DNA from: Marthasterias glacialis
Taxonomy: Eukaryota > Echinodermata > Asteroidea > Forcipulatida > Asteriidae
DNA: 64,000 nt
Reading direction: 5' to 3'
NCBI GenBank assembly: GCA_911728455.2
Contig: OU452235.1
Span: 7,258,090-7,322,089 of the forward strand
A program made the position numbers and the translations under genes. Below are positions 1 through 10,207 of this stretch, piece after piece (within the stretch, counting starts at the first letter, position 1; each line of letters opens with the position of its first letter). A model generated the notes under the pieces. That model saw nothing but the letters and a program-made list of their open reading frames with translations, was not told where the DNA came from and searched no databases.

Positions 1-957
1 TGTGTGCGGAGACACCTAAAGCATTATTGATGCGTGTTATTTATATACTTTTGATTTTGTTATTTATAAAATGAATGTAAAACAATGTAAACAACTCAAA
101 ATAGACATAATAAAAAACCTTCATCCTCCATTAAATTGAAGTAGTTGAAACAAAATCATTACAAACAAATCTTCAAGCAGTTGGGTATACTAGATTTCAG
201 TCACGGGAACCTTGTGTAAAGTTCCAAGACGTAGAGTACATAGGAACTTGTGCTACCGGTCATGTTGGAGGGGTGTATTTATTTATTTGTCTATTGTTTA
301 CTGGCAGGCAGGCACGGATCCGGGGGGGGTCGATATCTTCTTCTACACTGACACCAACATATACAGCAGATGAAATTTTGGTTATTATCGGACATACCAA
401 AATCAGAAGGTCCTGCACCCCCCACCCCGCCCCCTGCAAATATCCTGGATCCACCCCGAATGTCCGTAGTCTATAGTGTATTTTTCTTTTATAGAAGAGC
501 TAAAAATGCGACGAAAAATACAAATGCGACGTGGAAAAAATTAAAATGCGAGGCCAAATAAAAATGCAACGCTTGTTTTTTGTTTCTATTTTAAGTAGTG
601 GCACATGTGGTATACCGTAGACAACAGTAAAAAATCTAAACGTTTTCTCGATATTTTATTATTTATAAAATCTTTAGTAGTTTAATACGATGTAAATAAC
701 TTGAATAATTGCCAAAGATGTATTATTGGTTTGGAGTGATTTCATTATCTTTAATTTTTTTTTTTTTTTTTTTTTTGGCATTGCCTTCTACTCGACAGTA
801 GGCCTATTCTTTTGCAGACATGAACATGAAATAACAAACCTGTGAGATTTTAAGTCCAATCGGCCATATTATATAAAAAAAAATATATAAAATGAATGTT
901 GAAAAAATAAAAGTGTTCTCACTGTTATAAAAAAGAAAAAAAAATGATAAGAACAAA

Positions 958-974
958 TAGACCGATTGCGCGAC
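958..974 (+). mobile_element. Transposon terminal inverted repeat, left arm
   Basis: TAGACCGATTGCGCGAC is identical to the TIR of the complete 803-bp element at 10208-11010. Sequence inside it (about 975-1650) is a diverged homologue of that element. The opposite TIR of this copy is not found, so within the arm only one end survives. Confidence 0.75.
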
Positions 975-1028
975 CCGCGTCACATGGCCTTATGTGGGTG
1001 TTAAATGTAAACAAACACGACGTCCTCC

Positions 1029-1158
1029 ATGGGAAAGTGCGGTACGGTACATGATGATTGTTGCATTTGTTTATTCGATCGAGGCTTTTCTTTCACGAAA
1101 TCTGTGAAAAATATTCCAGAGCTTGTACCAGAGACCTTCGAGTGGCTGAATAAAGCCA
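1029..1158 (+). CDS. Possible first exon linked to the TAGACCG transposon (weak)
   Basis: An ATG lies 55 bases inside the TIR, followed by an open frame that is Cys/His-rich at its start (MGKCGTVHDDCCICLF) and contains SVKNIPELVPETFEWLNKA. It reaches a good donor (GCCA then GTAAGT at 1159). A first transposase exon near one end is a common DNA-transposon design, but I recognise no family. The mirror copy near 8050-8190 has lost one G shortly after the ATG and is frameshifted. The copy in 10208-11010 is degraded. I treat it as a possible relic exon. Confidence 0.25.
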
Positions 1159-2143
1159 GTAAGTTCAGTTCCAGCAAGTCTTGGAAATTGTACAACCGTA
1201 TAAATGTGCACGATTTGTACTAGTGCACGACGGAACGTTTGGCCAGACGACCGCGATCACACACTTTTCAACACAATTTCAAAGTTTTGAAGCTGAATCA
1301 TTCAAAGAAACTGCTTTCTAAAACTGTGTGATTCCTTTGCCTAATTGAAATTTCGCAAGGCTAGTTATAAATGCTCACTTTTTCAACGTTCTTTACCTTT
1401 TTCGCATTGATTTAGGCATACATTACAAACAAAATAACACTGTGGGGGTGACTACATAGTTGTCCGACGCCGGTAGTGCATAACTCAAAATAAACCTCTT
1501 TTGTAGTAGAATACCGGCAGTTTGTGAAACAGTAATGGATTAAAATCAATGTCACAACATACAACTTTAATAAAATGGCTTATTAACTGTGTTATTATTA
1601 CCAAAAGCCGATTTTGGTGTGACTCTACCGGTCACGGCATGTATTTGCACGTAGTTTGCCATCAGCTCAGATGACGTAGTACCCACTACTCAAAAACTCC
1701 TCAATTTCAAAAATATTAAACAAGTGATGTTTTCCTTTTTTCCTTTTTTTCAAATGTTGTTTGCACCCTTCAGACTGGCCATAAATTTTGAAAAATACAT
1801 TGTGCCCTCTACGCGCCTCTACACCCACACCCGGCCCCGGTTGCCCTGGTCGAAAAAGAACTCCTCAGTCTTCATGGGCGGAAATAATATTGGCGTTCAA
1901 AACGGAAATGAACGTCAAACAAAGAATTACGCGAACCTTGCAATGTCTTCAATGACACTCTTTGCGATAAGGTCAAAGGTCAGCTTGGTCGCTTTATCAT
2001 AATTGTTTGGTCAAAGAGCAGCATGATCAATTTCTCATAGGGGGAATTCCCAATAAGTCATCCGGGCATTTCCAACGCTTCTGCCTGGTACGCCGTGTTT
2101 AACATTAGATAGACAGCGAACACCAGGGAAAACGAAACGTGTT

Positions 2144-2564
2144 TTACATGTTAGGAGATTCAGGGAGGAGTCGGTACTTCGTCTGCCAAGCTCGCAGTCG
2201 CATTGTCATATTGATTGAACAAAACGACCCGTAGCTGCAGTTTTGTTGCACGAATTTCAAGAAAAAGGATTCCAAAGGATTGTCTCTTTGCATTGTGTAA
2301 GTAGAACCATTTAGGAATGTTAACTGATTACACAAGATACAGTAAATTAGGAACTCGTGTAAACTGCATTGATCTAGGCCTGCATTCGCAGTATTTTTGA
2401 CCACGTGAGTGAGTCCGTGTGTGTACCGAATTAACTTGTTGTAAGACAAACTGTTTTTCCCCATTGGTATTATTATCATTATTTATTTGGCAATTGATAC
2501 AAGAATACAACATACAGGCAGTCAAAATATATAACACTGTACTGATGTAACAAATTAAGCCCAT
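2144..2564 (-). other. Paired overlapping ORFs, possible secreted-protein exon (left arm)
   Basis: Two overlapping minus-strand frames. The 78-codon frame (2328-2564) starts MGLICYISTVLYILTACMLY, which resembles a signal peptide. The 111-codon frame (2144-2479) is Cys-containing, with an NGS glycosylation-like site. The right arm carries the same pair at 6667-7087 with only a few residue changes. No family is recognised, and conservation between near-identical arms is not evidence of selection. Confidence 0.2.
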
Positions 2565-2916
2565 GACGAGAGAGCCCTCCTGCGGTCAAAAATACAGTCT
2601 ACTGGTTTCTTGTCCCACCACCAGAGGAGAATGCTCTAGTCGCCCGTTCAGTGAACACTTTCAACCTTTCCATTGAAAGCATTCACCTGTATACATTCTT
2701 GAATGTTGTATAATTGTTAGAAGACTGTACTGAGCGTTTCCCTGTCGTTGCCTTTGATCAAGTTAACTTTCACCAAAACTCGTTTACCTTCACAAAATAA
2801 TGAACTGTCAGTGTCACATAAAACCAGTCACAAAAAAAAACTGTTTTTGAATCCCTCCACTGGCTTGCCTGTCAAGAAACTACCGCGCAGTATGGCTCCT
2901 GACCAGTAAGTGTATA

Positions 2917-3162
2917 ATGCAGAATTCAATACAGCATTATAGGCTTACATTCCTCCACGCAGACTCTGGTCATCGGACTCTTCCCTTTCAAGTTCCCAGG
3001 CCCTTGCGCTGTTGGAGTGACTCCATCTTTTCCAATGCTGGCCCTGCGCTCTGGATGAGCAGTCTTCCCCTTTTCCTGCGTCAACCTTGGCCAACCAGTT
3101 CTTTCAAACAACAACTCAACAACGAATCAAAAATCCTACCTGAAAATTTTCACTCTCTCTAA
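2917..3162 (+). pseudogene. LINE ORF2 C-terminal fragment (CR1/L2/Jockey-like)
   Basis: The frame contains FSNAGPALWMSSLPLFLR followed by SFKQQLN. This matches the tail found just C-terminal of the reverse transcriptase in many CR1/L2/Jockey-group LINEs (pattern: D-x-FS-x-AxPxLWNSLPxxLR, then SFKxxLK). No reverse transcriptase core is present upstream, so it is a 5'-truncated relic or a domesticated tail. The mirror copy is at 6063-6308. Confidence 0.6.
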
Positions 3163-3745
3163 ATTGTCTGCATTGATTAGGGCCGGAAACAAGCTTGGCC
3201 GGAAATAGGCCCAATAGCATTCTGGGCTTGGTCCATCTTTGTGTGCACCGCCGACAGGGCAATGTTTAACAAACAAAATTATTTCACCCATTACCATTCG
3301 AACGTTATCAGTTTTTTTGAAGAAAAATGTATGAAAAACCCGAAAACACTCACGTTTGCTTCCCTGAAATGTTGTATATTGTTGCTTTCATTTAGCATTA
3401 TGTCCATTTTTATTCAAGTGGACATTCATGCCCGAAGGAACTAAAATGATGTGTAGCGAGTAGTGTTGTTAGGCCCGACGTAGACGTGGAAACGACTTAT
3501 TTTTCAAGATTTTGACACGTTGTAACTGTTCAAACTGCCTGTTCCTCTCTGTATAAATTCTGTCAAACCTTCTGGACAGTTGAGGATAAAATTTGACCTC
3601 AATGTAGGGAGATAAAGTGGCTGCCTGGAAATTTTACCCACGAAAAATATGAATGCAGTATTTTTTGCTTACATATTTTTTTTTAATCTATCAGACTAAT
3701 GCGGCTATCTCTATCTTTGTCGGGGAGTTAACGTGACTGTTTTGT

Positions 3746-3904
3746 TTAAAGACGCCCGCTCGTCAACGAGCGACAAACAAATTCGTGCCACGAAAGATCA
3801 CCTTTGACCTGCGCACGCGTGGTGCATAAACTGTGTACGGGTACATGATCGTTTTGTGCCACAGAAATAGTCGTCGGATAATGGTGACGAGCGGGCGTCT
3901 TTAA
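3746..3904. mobile_element. 151-bp MITE with TTAA target duplication (left arm)
   Basis: Element 3750-3900 has perfect 15-bp TIRs (AGACGCCCGCTCGTC at 3750-3764, reverse complement at 3886-3900) flanked on both sides by TTAA (3746-3749 and 3901-3904). TTAA duplication is the hallmark of piggyBac-superfamily insertions; assignment to that superfamily is inference because the termini do not begin CCC. There is no coding capacity. Confidence 0.8.
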
Positions 3905-3922
3905 GCGGACTTTGGTAGGTCA

Positions 3923-4804
3923 ACAGGGCCTATCTTTACTGCTCTTAAAATCGTATGGCAGCGTATTGTTGCTGGGTTCATTTTGCTGGTCCGGCATCAA
4001 CTATGGTTTGAATCTACGTGAATGTGGGGTTATTTTAAGCTTTGGGTGTTTTAGTTTTTCTAAATGACATTGTGCGTGGATTGCATGGCCCCTTTCCACT
4101 TTAACCATGAAGTAAGGCTAGGTTTCTAAATGATAAATACATGTGGATAATAAATACATGTTTGTTTTACTTATGACACATTGCATTCTGAAATTAATAT
4201 ACTTCTAACTAGCAATATGTCAAACTAAAGCTGGCCAGCTGAAGCTTAAAATGCTTTGATGCAAAATTAAACAACTTTGTATATAAAGCAAAGGGTTGAA
4301 CATACTTGAGCAGAATTCGGGTTCAACTTTATTCTTTACTCTTTTTCAGCCACGGTGGAACTTTAACATATAGTTTATTCTTGAGTGACTGAAAAACACA
4401 CAGGACTCGTTAAGAAATAATTTATTGTTTATAATAAATATTATTGCTATCATCATTAATCGGCGTTTACATAGCGCTTTCCCATCAGGGACCGAGGCGC
4501 TTTACAATTCATTCGAAAATCGAAAAACACTAAAAAGAGTAAATAAACAAAATATTAAATACGACGGAAACATGGCAATAAATTATTACACAATGTTTAT
4601 GTTTGTATCAAAAAGCAAATCTTATCAGCTATAGCCAACGGCAATATTTTATGTAGGTTAATGGGCGAATGTAATGGTCTCTAAAATGGGGTAAAGAGCA
4701 AACAGGTACTATCAACCAAGGTGCTGTAAAAGAAGAGAGTAAAAAGACAAGGTCGTTGAATGAACTCTATGAATTAAACTATATTTATTTTCCCTGCCTA
4801 AAAC
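3923..4804. other. Spacer between palindrome arms, no gene seen
   Basis: Sequence on the left side of the gap with no visible partner on the right. It is AT-rich. No credible coding frame is seen; the only recognisable piece is a retrotransposon-like 3' tail near 4420-4540. Confidence 0.6.
4420..4540 (+). repeat. Possible LINE/SINE 3'-tail remnant
   Basis: Contains two GCGCTTT words about 20 bp apart (TAGCGCTTTCCCATCA, then GAGGCGCTTTACAATTC) after an AT-rich stretch. From memory this layout resembles 3' tails shared by many CR1/L2-like retrotransposons of aquatic animals. No coding part is attached here, so the call is tentative. Confidence 0.35.
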
Positions 4805-5304
4805 NNNNNNNNNNNNNNNNNNNNNNNNNNNNNNNNNNNNNNNNNNNNNNNNNNNNNNNNNNNNNNNNNNNNNNNNNNNNNNNNNNNNNNNNNNNNNNNN
4901 NNNNNNNNNNNNNNNNNNNNNNNNNNNNNNNNNNNNNNNNNNNNNNNNNNNNNNNNNNNNNNNNNNNNNNNNNNNNNNNNNNNNNNNNNNNNNNNNNNNN
5001 NNNNNNNNNNNNNNNNNNNNNNNNNNNNNNNNNNNNNNNNNNNNNNNNNNNNNNNNNNNNNNNNNNNNNNNNNNNNNNNNNNNNNNNNNNNNNNNNNNNN
5101 NNNNNNNNNNNNNNNNNNNNNNNNNNNNNNNNNNNNNNNNNNNNNNNNNNNNNNNNNNNNNNNNNNNNNNNNNNNNNNNNNNNNNNNNNNNNNNNNNNNN
5201 NNNNNNNNNNNNNNNNNNNNNNNNNNNNNNNNNNNNNNNNNNNNNNNNNNNNNNNNNNNNNNNNNNNNNNNNNNNNNNNNNNNNNNNNNNNNNNNNNNNN
5301 NNNN
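4805..5304. other. Assembly gap (500 N)
   Basis: Exactly 500 N, lying inside the spacer of the giant inverted repeat. The true length and content of the palindrome centre are unknown. Confidence 0.99.
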
Positions 5305-5319
5305 CCTACCAAAGTCCGC

Positions 5320-5479
5320 TTAAAGACGCCCGCTCGTCACCATTATCCGACGACTATTTCTGTGGCACAAAACGATCATGTACCCGTACACAGTTTATGC
5401 ACCACGCGTGCGCAGGTCAAAGGTGATCTTTCGTGGCACGAATTTGTTTGTCGCTCGTTGACGAGCGGGCGTCCTTTAA
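5320..5479. mobile_element. MITE with TTAA target duplication (right arm)
   Basis: Inverted partner of 3746-3904, flanked by TTAA at 5320-5323 and 5476-5479. One terminus has an extra C (GTCCTTTAA), so its TIR is no longer perfect. The insertion therefore predates formation of the palindrome or was copied with it. Confidence 0.78.
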
Positions 5480-6062
5480 ACAAAACAGTCACGTTAACTC
5501 CCCGACAAAGATAGAGATAGCCGCATTAGTCTGATAGATTAAAAAAAAATATGTAGCAAAAAATACTGCATTCCATATTTTTCGTGGGTAAAATTTCCAG
5601 GCAGCCACTTTATCTCCCTACATTGAGGTCAAATTTTATCCTCAACTGTCCAGAAGGTTTGACAGAATTTATACAGAGAGGAACAGGCAGTTTGAACAGT
5701 TACAACGTGTCAAAATCTTGAAAAATAAGTCGTTTCCACGTCTACGTCGGGCCTAACAACACTACTCGCTACACATCATTTTAGTTCCTTCGGGCATGAA
5801 TGTCCACTTGAATAAAAATGGACATAATGCTAAATGAAAGCAACAATATACAACATTTCAGGGAAGCAAACGTGAGTGTTTTCGGGTTTTTCATACATTT
5901 TTCTTCAAAAAAACTGATAACGTTCGAATGGTAATGGGTGAAATAATTTTGTTTGTTAAACATTGCCCTGTCGGCGGTGCACACAAAGATGGACCAAGCC
6001 CAGAATGCTATTGGGCCTATTTCCGGCCAAGCTTGTTTCCGGCCCTAATCAATGCAGACAAT

Positions 6063-6308
6063 TTAGAGAGAGTGAAAATTTTCAGGTAGGATTTTTGATT
6101 CGTTGTTGAGTTGTTGTTTGAAAGAACTGGTTGGCGAAGGTTGACGCAGGAAAAGGGGAAGACTGTTCATCCAGAGCGCAGGGCCAGCATTGGAAAAGAT
6201 GGAGTCACTCCAACAGCGCAAGGGCCTGGGAACTTGAAAGGGAAGAGTCCGATGACCAGAGTCTGCGTGGAGGAATGTAAGCCTATAATGCTGTATTGAA
6301 TTCTGCAT
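6063..6308 (-). pseudogene. LINE ORF2 C-terminal fragment, mirror copy
   Basis: Reverse-complement partner of 2917-3162, differing by two residues within the frame (S to N in the LWMSS motif, W to S after LRQP). Same interpretation: a truncated LINE tail carried inside the palindrome arm. Confidence 0.6.
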
Positions 6309-6666
6309 TATACACTTACTGGTCAGGAGCCATACTGCGCGGTAGTTTCTTGACAGGCAAGCCAGTGGAGGGATTCAAAAACAGGTTTTTTTTGTGATTG
6401 GTTTTATGTGACACTGACAGTTCATTATTTTGTGAAGGTAAACGAGTTTTGGTGAAAGTTAACTTGATCAAAGGCAACGACAGGGAAACGCTCAGTACAG
6501 TCTTCGAACAATTATACAACATTCAAGAATGTATACAGGTGAATGCTTTCAATGGAAAGGTTGAAAGTGTTCACTGAACGGGCGACTAGAGCATTCTCCT
6601 CTGGTGGTGGGACAAGAAACCAGTCCACGTAGACTGTATTTTTGACCGCAGGAGGGCTCTCTCGTC

Positions 6667-7087
6667 ATGGGCTTAATTCGTTACATCAGTACAGTGTTAT
6701 ATATTTTGACTGCCTGTATGTTGTATTCTTGTATCAATGGCCAAATAAATAATGATAATAAGACCAATGGGGAAAAACAGTTTGTCTTACAACAAGTTAA
6801 TTCGGTACACACACGGACTCACTCACGTGGTCAAAAATACTGCGAATGCAGGCCTAGATCAATGCAGTTTACACGAGTTCCTAATTTACTGTATCTTGTG
6901 TAATCAGTTAACATTCCTAAATGGTTCTACTTACACAATGCAAAGAGACAATCCTTTGGAATCCTTTTTCTTGAAATTCGTGCAACAAAACTGCAGCTAC
7001 GGGTCGTTTTGTTCAATCAATATGGCAATGCGACTGCGAGCTTGGCAGACGAAGTACCGACTCCTCCCTGAATCTCCTAACATGTAA
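6667..7087 (+). other. Paired overlapping ORFs, possible secreted-protein exon (right arm)
   Basis: Mirror copy of 2144-2564. A CAG acceptor-like site precedes the ATG at 6667 by about 15 bases. The first frame opens with a hydrophobic leader (MGLIRYISTVLYILTACMLY). The second frame starts at 6752 and contains six cysteines. It could be an exon pair or chance open frames; no homologue comes to mind. Confidence 0.2.
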
Positions 7088-8233
7088 AACACATTTCGTT
7101 TTCCCTGGTGTTCGCTGTCTATCTAATGTTAAACACGGCGTACCAGGCAGAAGCGTTGGAAATGCCCGGATGACTTATTGGGAATTCCCCCTATGAGAAA
7201 TTGATCATGCTGCTCTTTGACCAAACAATTATGATAAAGCGACCAAGCTGACCTTTGACCTTATCGCAAAGAGTGTCATTAAAGACATTGCAAGGTTCGC
7301 GTAATTCTTTGTTTGACGTTCATTTCCGTTTTGAACGCCAATATTATTTCCGCCCATGAAGACTGAGGAGTTCTTTTTCGACCACGGCAACCGGGGCCGG
7401 GTGTGGGTGTAGGGGCGCGTAGAGGGCACAATGTATTTTTCAAAATTTATGGCCAGTCTGAAGGGTGCAAACAACATTTGAAAAAAAGGAAAAAAGGAAA
7501 ACATCACTTATTTAATATTTTTGAAATTGAGGAGTTTTTGAGTAGTGGGTACTACGTCATCTGAGCTGATGGCAAACTACGTGCAAATACATGCCGTGAC
7601 CGGTAGAGTCACACCAAAATCGGCTTTTGGTAATAATAACACAGTTAATAAGCCATCTTATTAAAGTTGTATGTTGTGACATTGATTTTAATCCATTACT
7701 GTTTCACAAACTGCCGGTATTCTACTACAAAAGAGGTTTATTTTGAGTTATGCACTACCGGCGTCGGACAACTATGTAGCCACCCCCACAGTGTTTTTTG
7801 TTTGTAATGTATTGCCTAAATCAATGCAAAAAAGGTAAAGAACGTTGCAAAATTTCAATTAGGCAAAGGAATCACACAGCTTTAAAAAGCAGTTTCTTTG
7901 GATGATTCAGCTTCAAAACTTTGAAATTGTTGTGTTGAAAAGTGTGTGATCGCGGTCATCTGGCCAAACGTTCCGTCGTGCACTAGTACACATCGTGCAC
8001 ATTTCTATGTTACTTGTACAATTTTCCAAGACTTGCTGAACTGAACTTACTGGCTTTATTCAGCCACTCGAAGGTCTCTGGTACAAGTTCTGGAATATTT
8101 TTCACAGATTTCGTGAAAGAAAAGCCTCGATCGAATAAACGAAAGCAACAATCATCATGTACGTACCGCACTTTCCCATGGAGGACGTCGTGTTTGTTTA
8201 CATTTAACACCCACAATAGGCCATGTGACGCGG

Positions 8234-8250
8234 GTCGCGCAATCGGTCTA
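8234..8250 (-). mobile_element. Transposon terminal inverted repeat, right arm
   Basis: GTCGCGCAATCGGTCTA is the mirror copy of 958-974. Together the two could delimit a 7.3-kb unit (958-8250), but the inverted homology continues outside both, so they need not be the termini of one large element. Confidence 0.75.
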
Positions 8251-9175
8251 TTTGTTTTCATCATTTTTTTTTTTTTTTTTTTTTATAACAGTGAGAACAC
8301 TTTTTTTTCAACATTTATTTTATATTTTTTAACTATAATCTCGTGACTTAAATGGCTGATTGGACTTAAAATCTCACAGGTTTGTTATTTCATGTACATG
8401 TCTGCAAAAAGAATAGGCATACTGTCGAGTAGAAGGCAATGCCAAAAAAAGAAAAAGAAAAAAGATAATGAAATCACTCCAAACCAATAATACATCTTTG
8501 GCAATTATTCAAGTTATTTACTTTGTATTAAACTACTAAAGATTTTATCAGTAATAAAATACCGTTAAAAAACGTTTTGATTTCTTACTGTTGTCTACAG
8601 TATACCACATGTGCCACTACTTAAAATAGAAAAAAAAAACAAGCGTCGCATTTTTATTTGGCCTCGCATTTTTATTTTTTCCATGTCGCATTTTTTTTTC
8701 GTCGCATTTTTAGCTCTTCTATAAAAAACTACACTATAGACTACGGACATTCGGGGTGGATCCAGGATATTTGCAGGGGGCGGGTGGGGGGGGGGGGGCA
8801 GGACCTTCTGATTTTGGTATGTCCGATAATAACCAAAATTTCATCTGCTGTATATGTTGGTGTCAGTGTAGGTGAAGATATCGACCCCCCCCCCCCCGGG
8901 ATCCGTGCCTGCCTGCCAGTAAAAAATAAATAGACAAATAAATAAATACACCCCAAAAGGACCAGTAGCACAAGTTCCTATGTCTACGTCTTGGAACTTT
9001 ACACAAGGTTCCTTTGACTGAAATCTAGTATACCCAACTGCTTGAAGATTTGTTTGTAATGATTTTGTTTCAACTACTTCAATTTAATGGAGGATGAAGG
9101 TTTTTTATTATGTCTATTTTGAGTTGTTTACATTGTTTTACATTCATTTTATAAATCATTCATTTTATAAATTTA

Positions 9176-9400
9176 GGGGATCAGGTTGGCTCAGTGGTTT
9201 CTTTCCCTGCCCTTCACCTCTGTGGACCCCGGTTCGAATTCCGGACCGGAGCCCGGCATGTGGATTGGGTTTTCAGTCCCTGATTCCGTGGGTTTTCCCC
9301 CATTTGGGGGTTTTCCTCCCACTTCTAAAACTGAACATTTCTTCTCGTTTCCCAATCACCATCCTGTAATTGGCGCTTGCGCTGTTGGATGTGTAATGAA
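9176..9400 (+). mobile_element. tRNA-derived SINE
   Basis: The head has RNA polymerase III promoter boxes: A box TGGCTCAGTGG (9187-9197) and B box GGTTCGAATTCC (9231-9242), in tRNA-like spacing. The body contains GGGTTTTCC and GGTTTTCCTCCCAC, words resembling the conserved central domains reported in several aquatic-metazoan SINE families (from memory). The tail is a short A-rich AAATAAAAT. The left palindrome arm has the same flanks without this insert. Transcription would be internal Pol III. Confidence 0.85.
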
Positions 9401-9468
9401 ATAAAATAACAAAATCAACAGTATATAAATAACACGCATCAATAATGCTTTAGGTGTCTCCGTACACA

Positions 9469-9997
9469 CACACCCGCACCTCCCAGCCCCGCTCTAACTC
9501 TCCTCTAAATCGAAGTGATGACCTGGTTTTATGGGAAAAGAGCTGTTGGTAACTTAGCTCAAAACTCCCGACATTCTTAAATTGATGGGTTTTGCATTTA
9601 ACGGATGCTCAGTAAGGTACGTTGCATCAACCACACAGGAAATGGATCTGAAATCTTTAAAAGAAACTATTCATATAAATTAGATGGTAAAATAAACAAA
9701 AACAACCCCCCCCATCCCCCACCCCCCCCAAAAAAAAAAAAAAATCACTACTGACATGATTGTAATCAAACAAAAATAATTTTATCGCAAATCAAATCAT
9801 TCATCCAGAGCGAAGATTGTGATTAACAAAAATTTAAGATAATAACTTCAATTCTGAAATGTTTTCCTTAAGTATAAGTTGCATGGTCCAATTTTCCCCT
9901 GAATAATTTTTTGGAGCATTTTTCTCTGAACGATTTTTGACAGATGATGCTGTTTCAAAACGAAAAAACGTACAAAAGTTTTCGCATGCGTACTTAC
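9469..9997. other. Intergenic, low complexity, no gene seen
   Basis: AT-rich sequence with a C-rich/A-rich simple stretch at about 9704-9744 (poly-C followed by poly-A). No coding frame, RNA gene or transposon end is recognised. Confidence 0.6.
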
Positions 9998-10207
9998 TTA
10001 CTATTGAAACCATGCGTATAACTTACTCATTAAACCATGTGAACTATCTTACTAATTATAGCATCCATGTTGCTAACCTACTCATTAAACCATGCGTACT
10101 AACTCATTAACTAGTTCAAGCATATAATATTATAACCAAGTTAATCATTATAACCATGCATGCATATAACTGACTTACTCATTAAACCATGTGAACTATC
10201 TTACTAA

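Larger units (their letters stand above)
1..3922 (+). repeat. Left arm of giant inverted repeat
   Basis: The whole segment reappears in reverse complement at 5305-9468, with only scattered substitutions and small indels. Paired coordinates sum to about 9208-9231 along most of the arm (958 with 8250, 2144 with 7087, 3444 with 5781). Homology is present from base 1, so the arm may begin outside the window. Contents include a transposon end (958), a LINE tail fragment (about 2917-3162), a TTAA-flanked MITE (3746-3904) and several short open frames without recognisable domains. The segment 1-957 shows only AT-rich sequence and homopolymers (poly-T near 755-776). Confidence 0.93.
5305..9468 (-). 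repeat. Right arm of giant inverted repeat
   Basis: Reverse complement of 1-3922. It starts immediately after the N gap, at the position pairing with about 3922, and homology stops near 9468 in a CA-rich stretch. It differs from the left arm by point changes, poly-A/T length changes, a SINE at 9176-9400, and a tandem duplication of a 16-bp AT-rich word just before that SINE. Confidence 0.93.

Noticed and set aside
1724-2002. 92-codon plus-strand frame, with mirror at 7229-7507
   Set aside because: No recognisable domain. It is intact in both arms simply because the arms are nearly identical.
4756-5514. Long open frames running through the 500-N gap
   Set aside because: They are open only because N translates as unknown; the flanking coding content is negligible.
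9176-9260. Functional tRNA gene
   Set aside because: A and B boxes are present, but the 5' and 3' ends do not form an acceptor stem and a SINE body with an A-rich tail follows. It is a tRNA-derived SINE.
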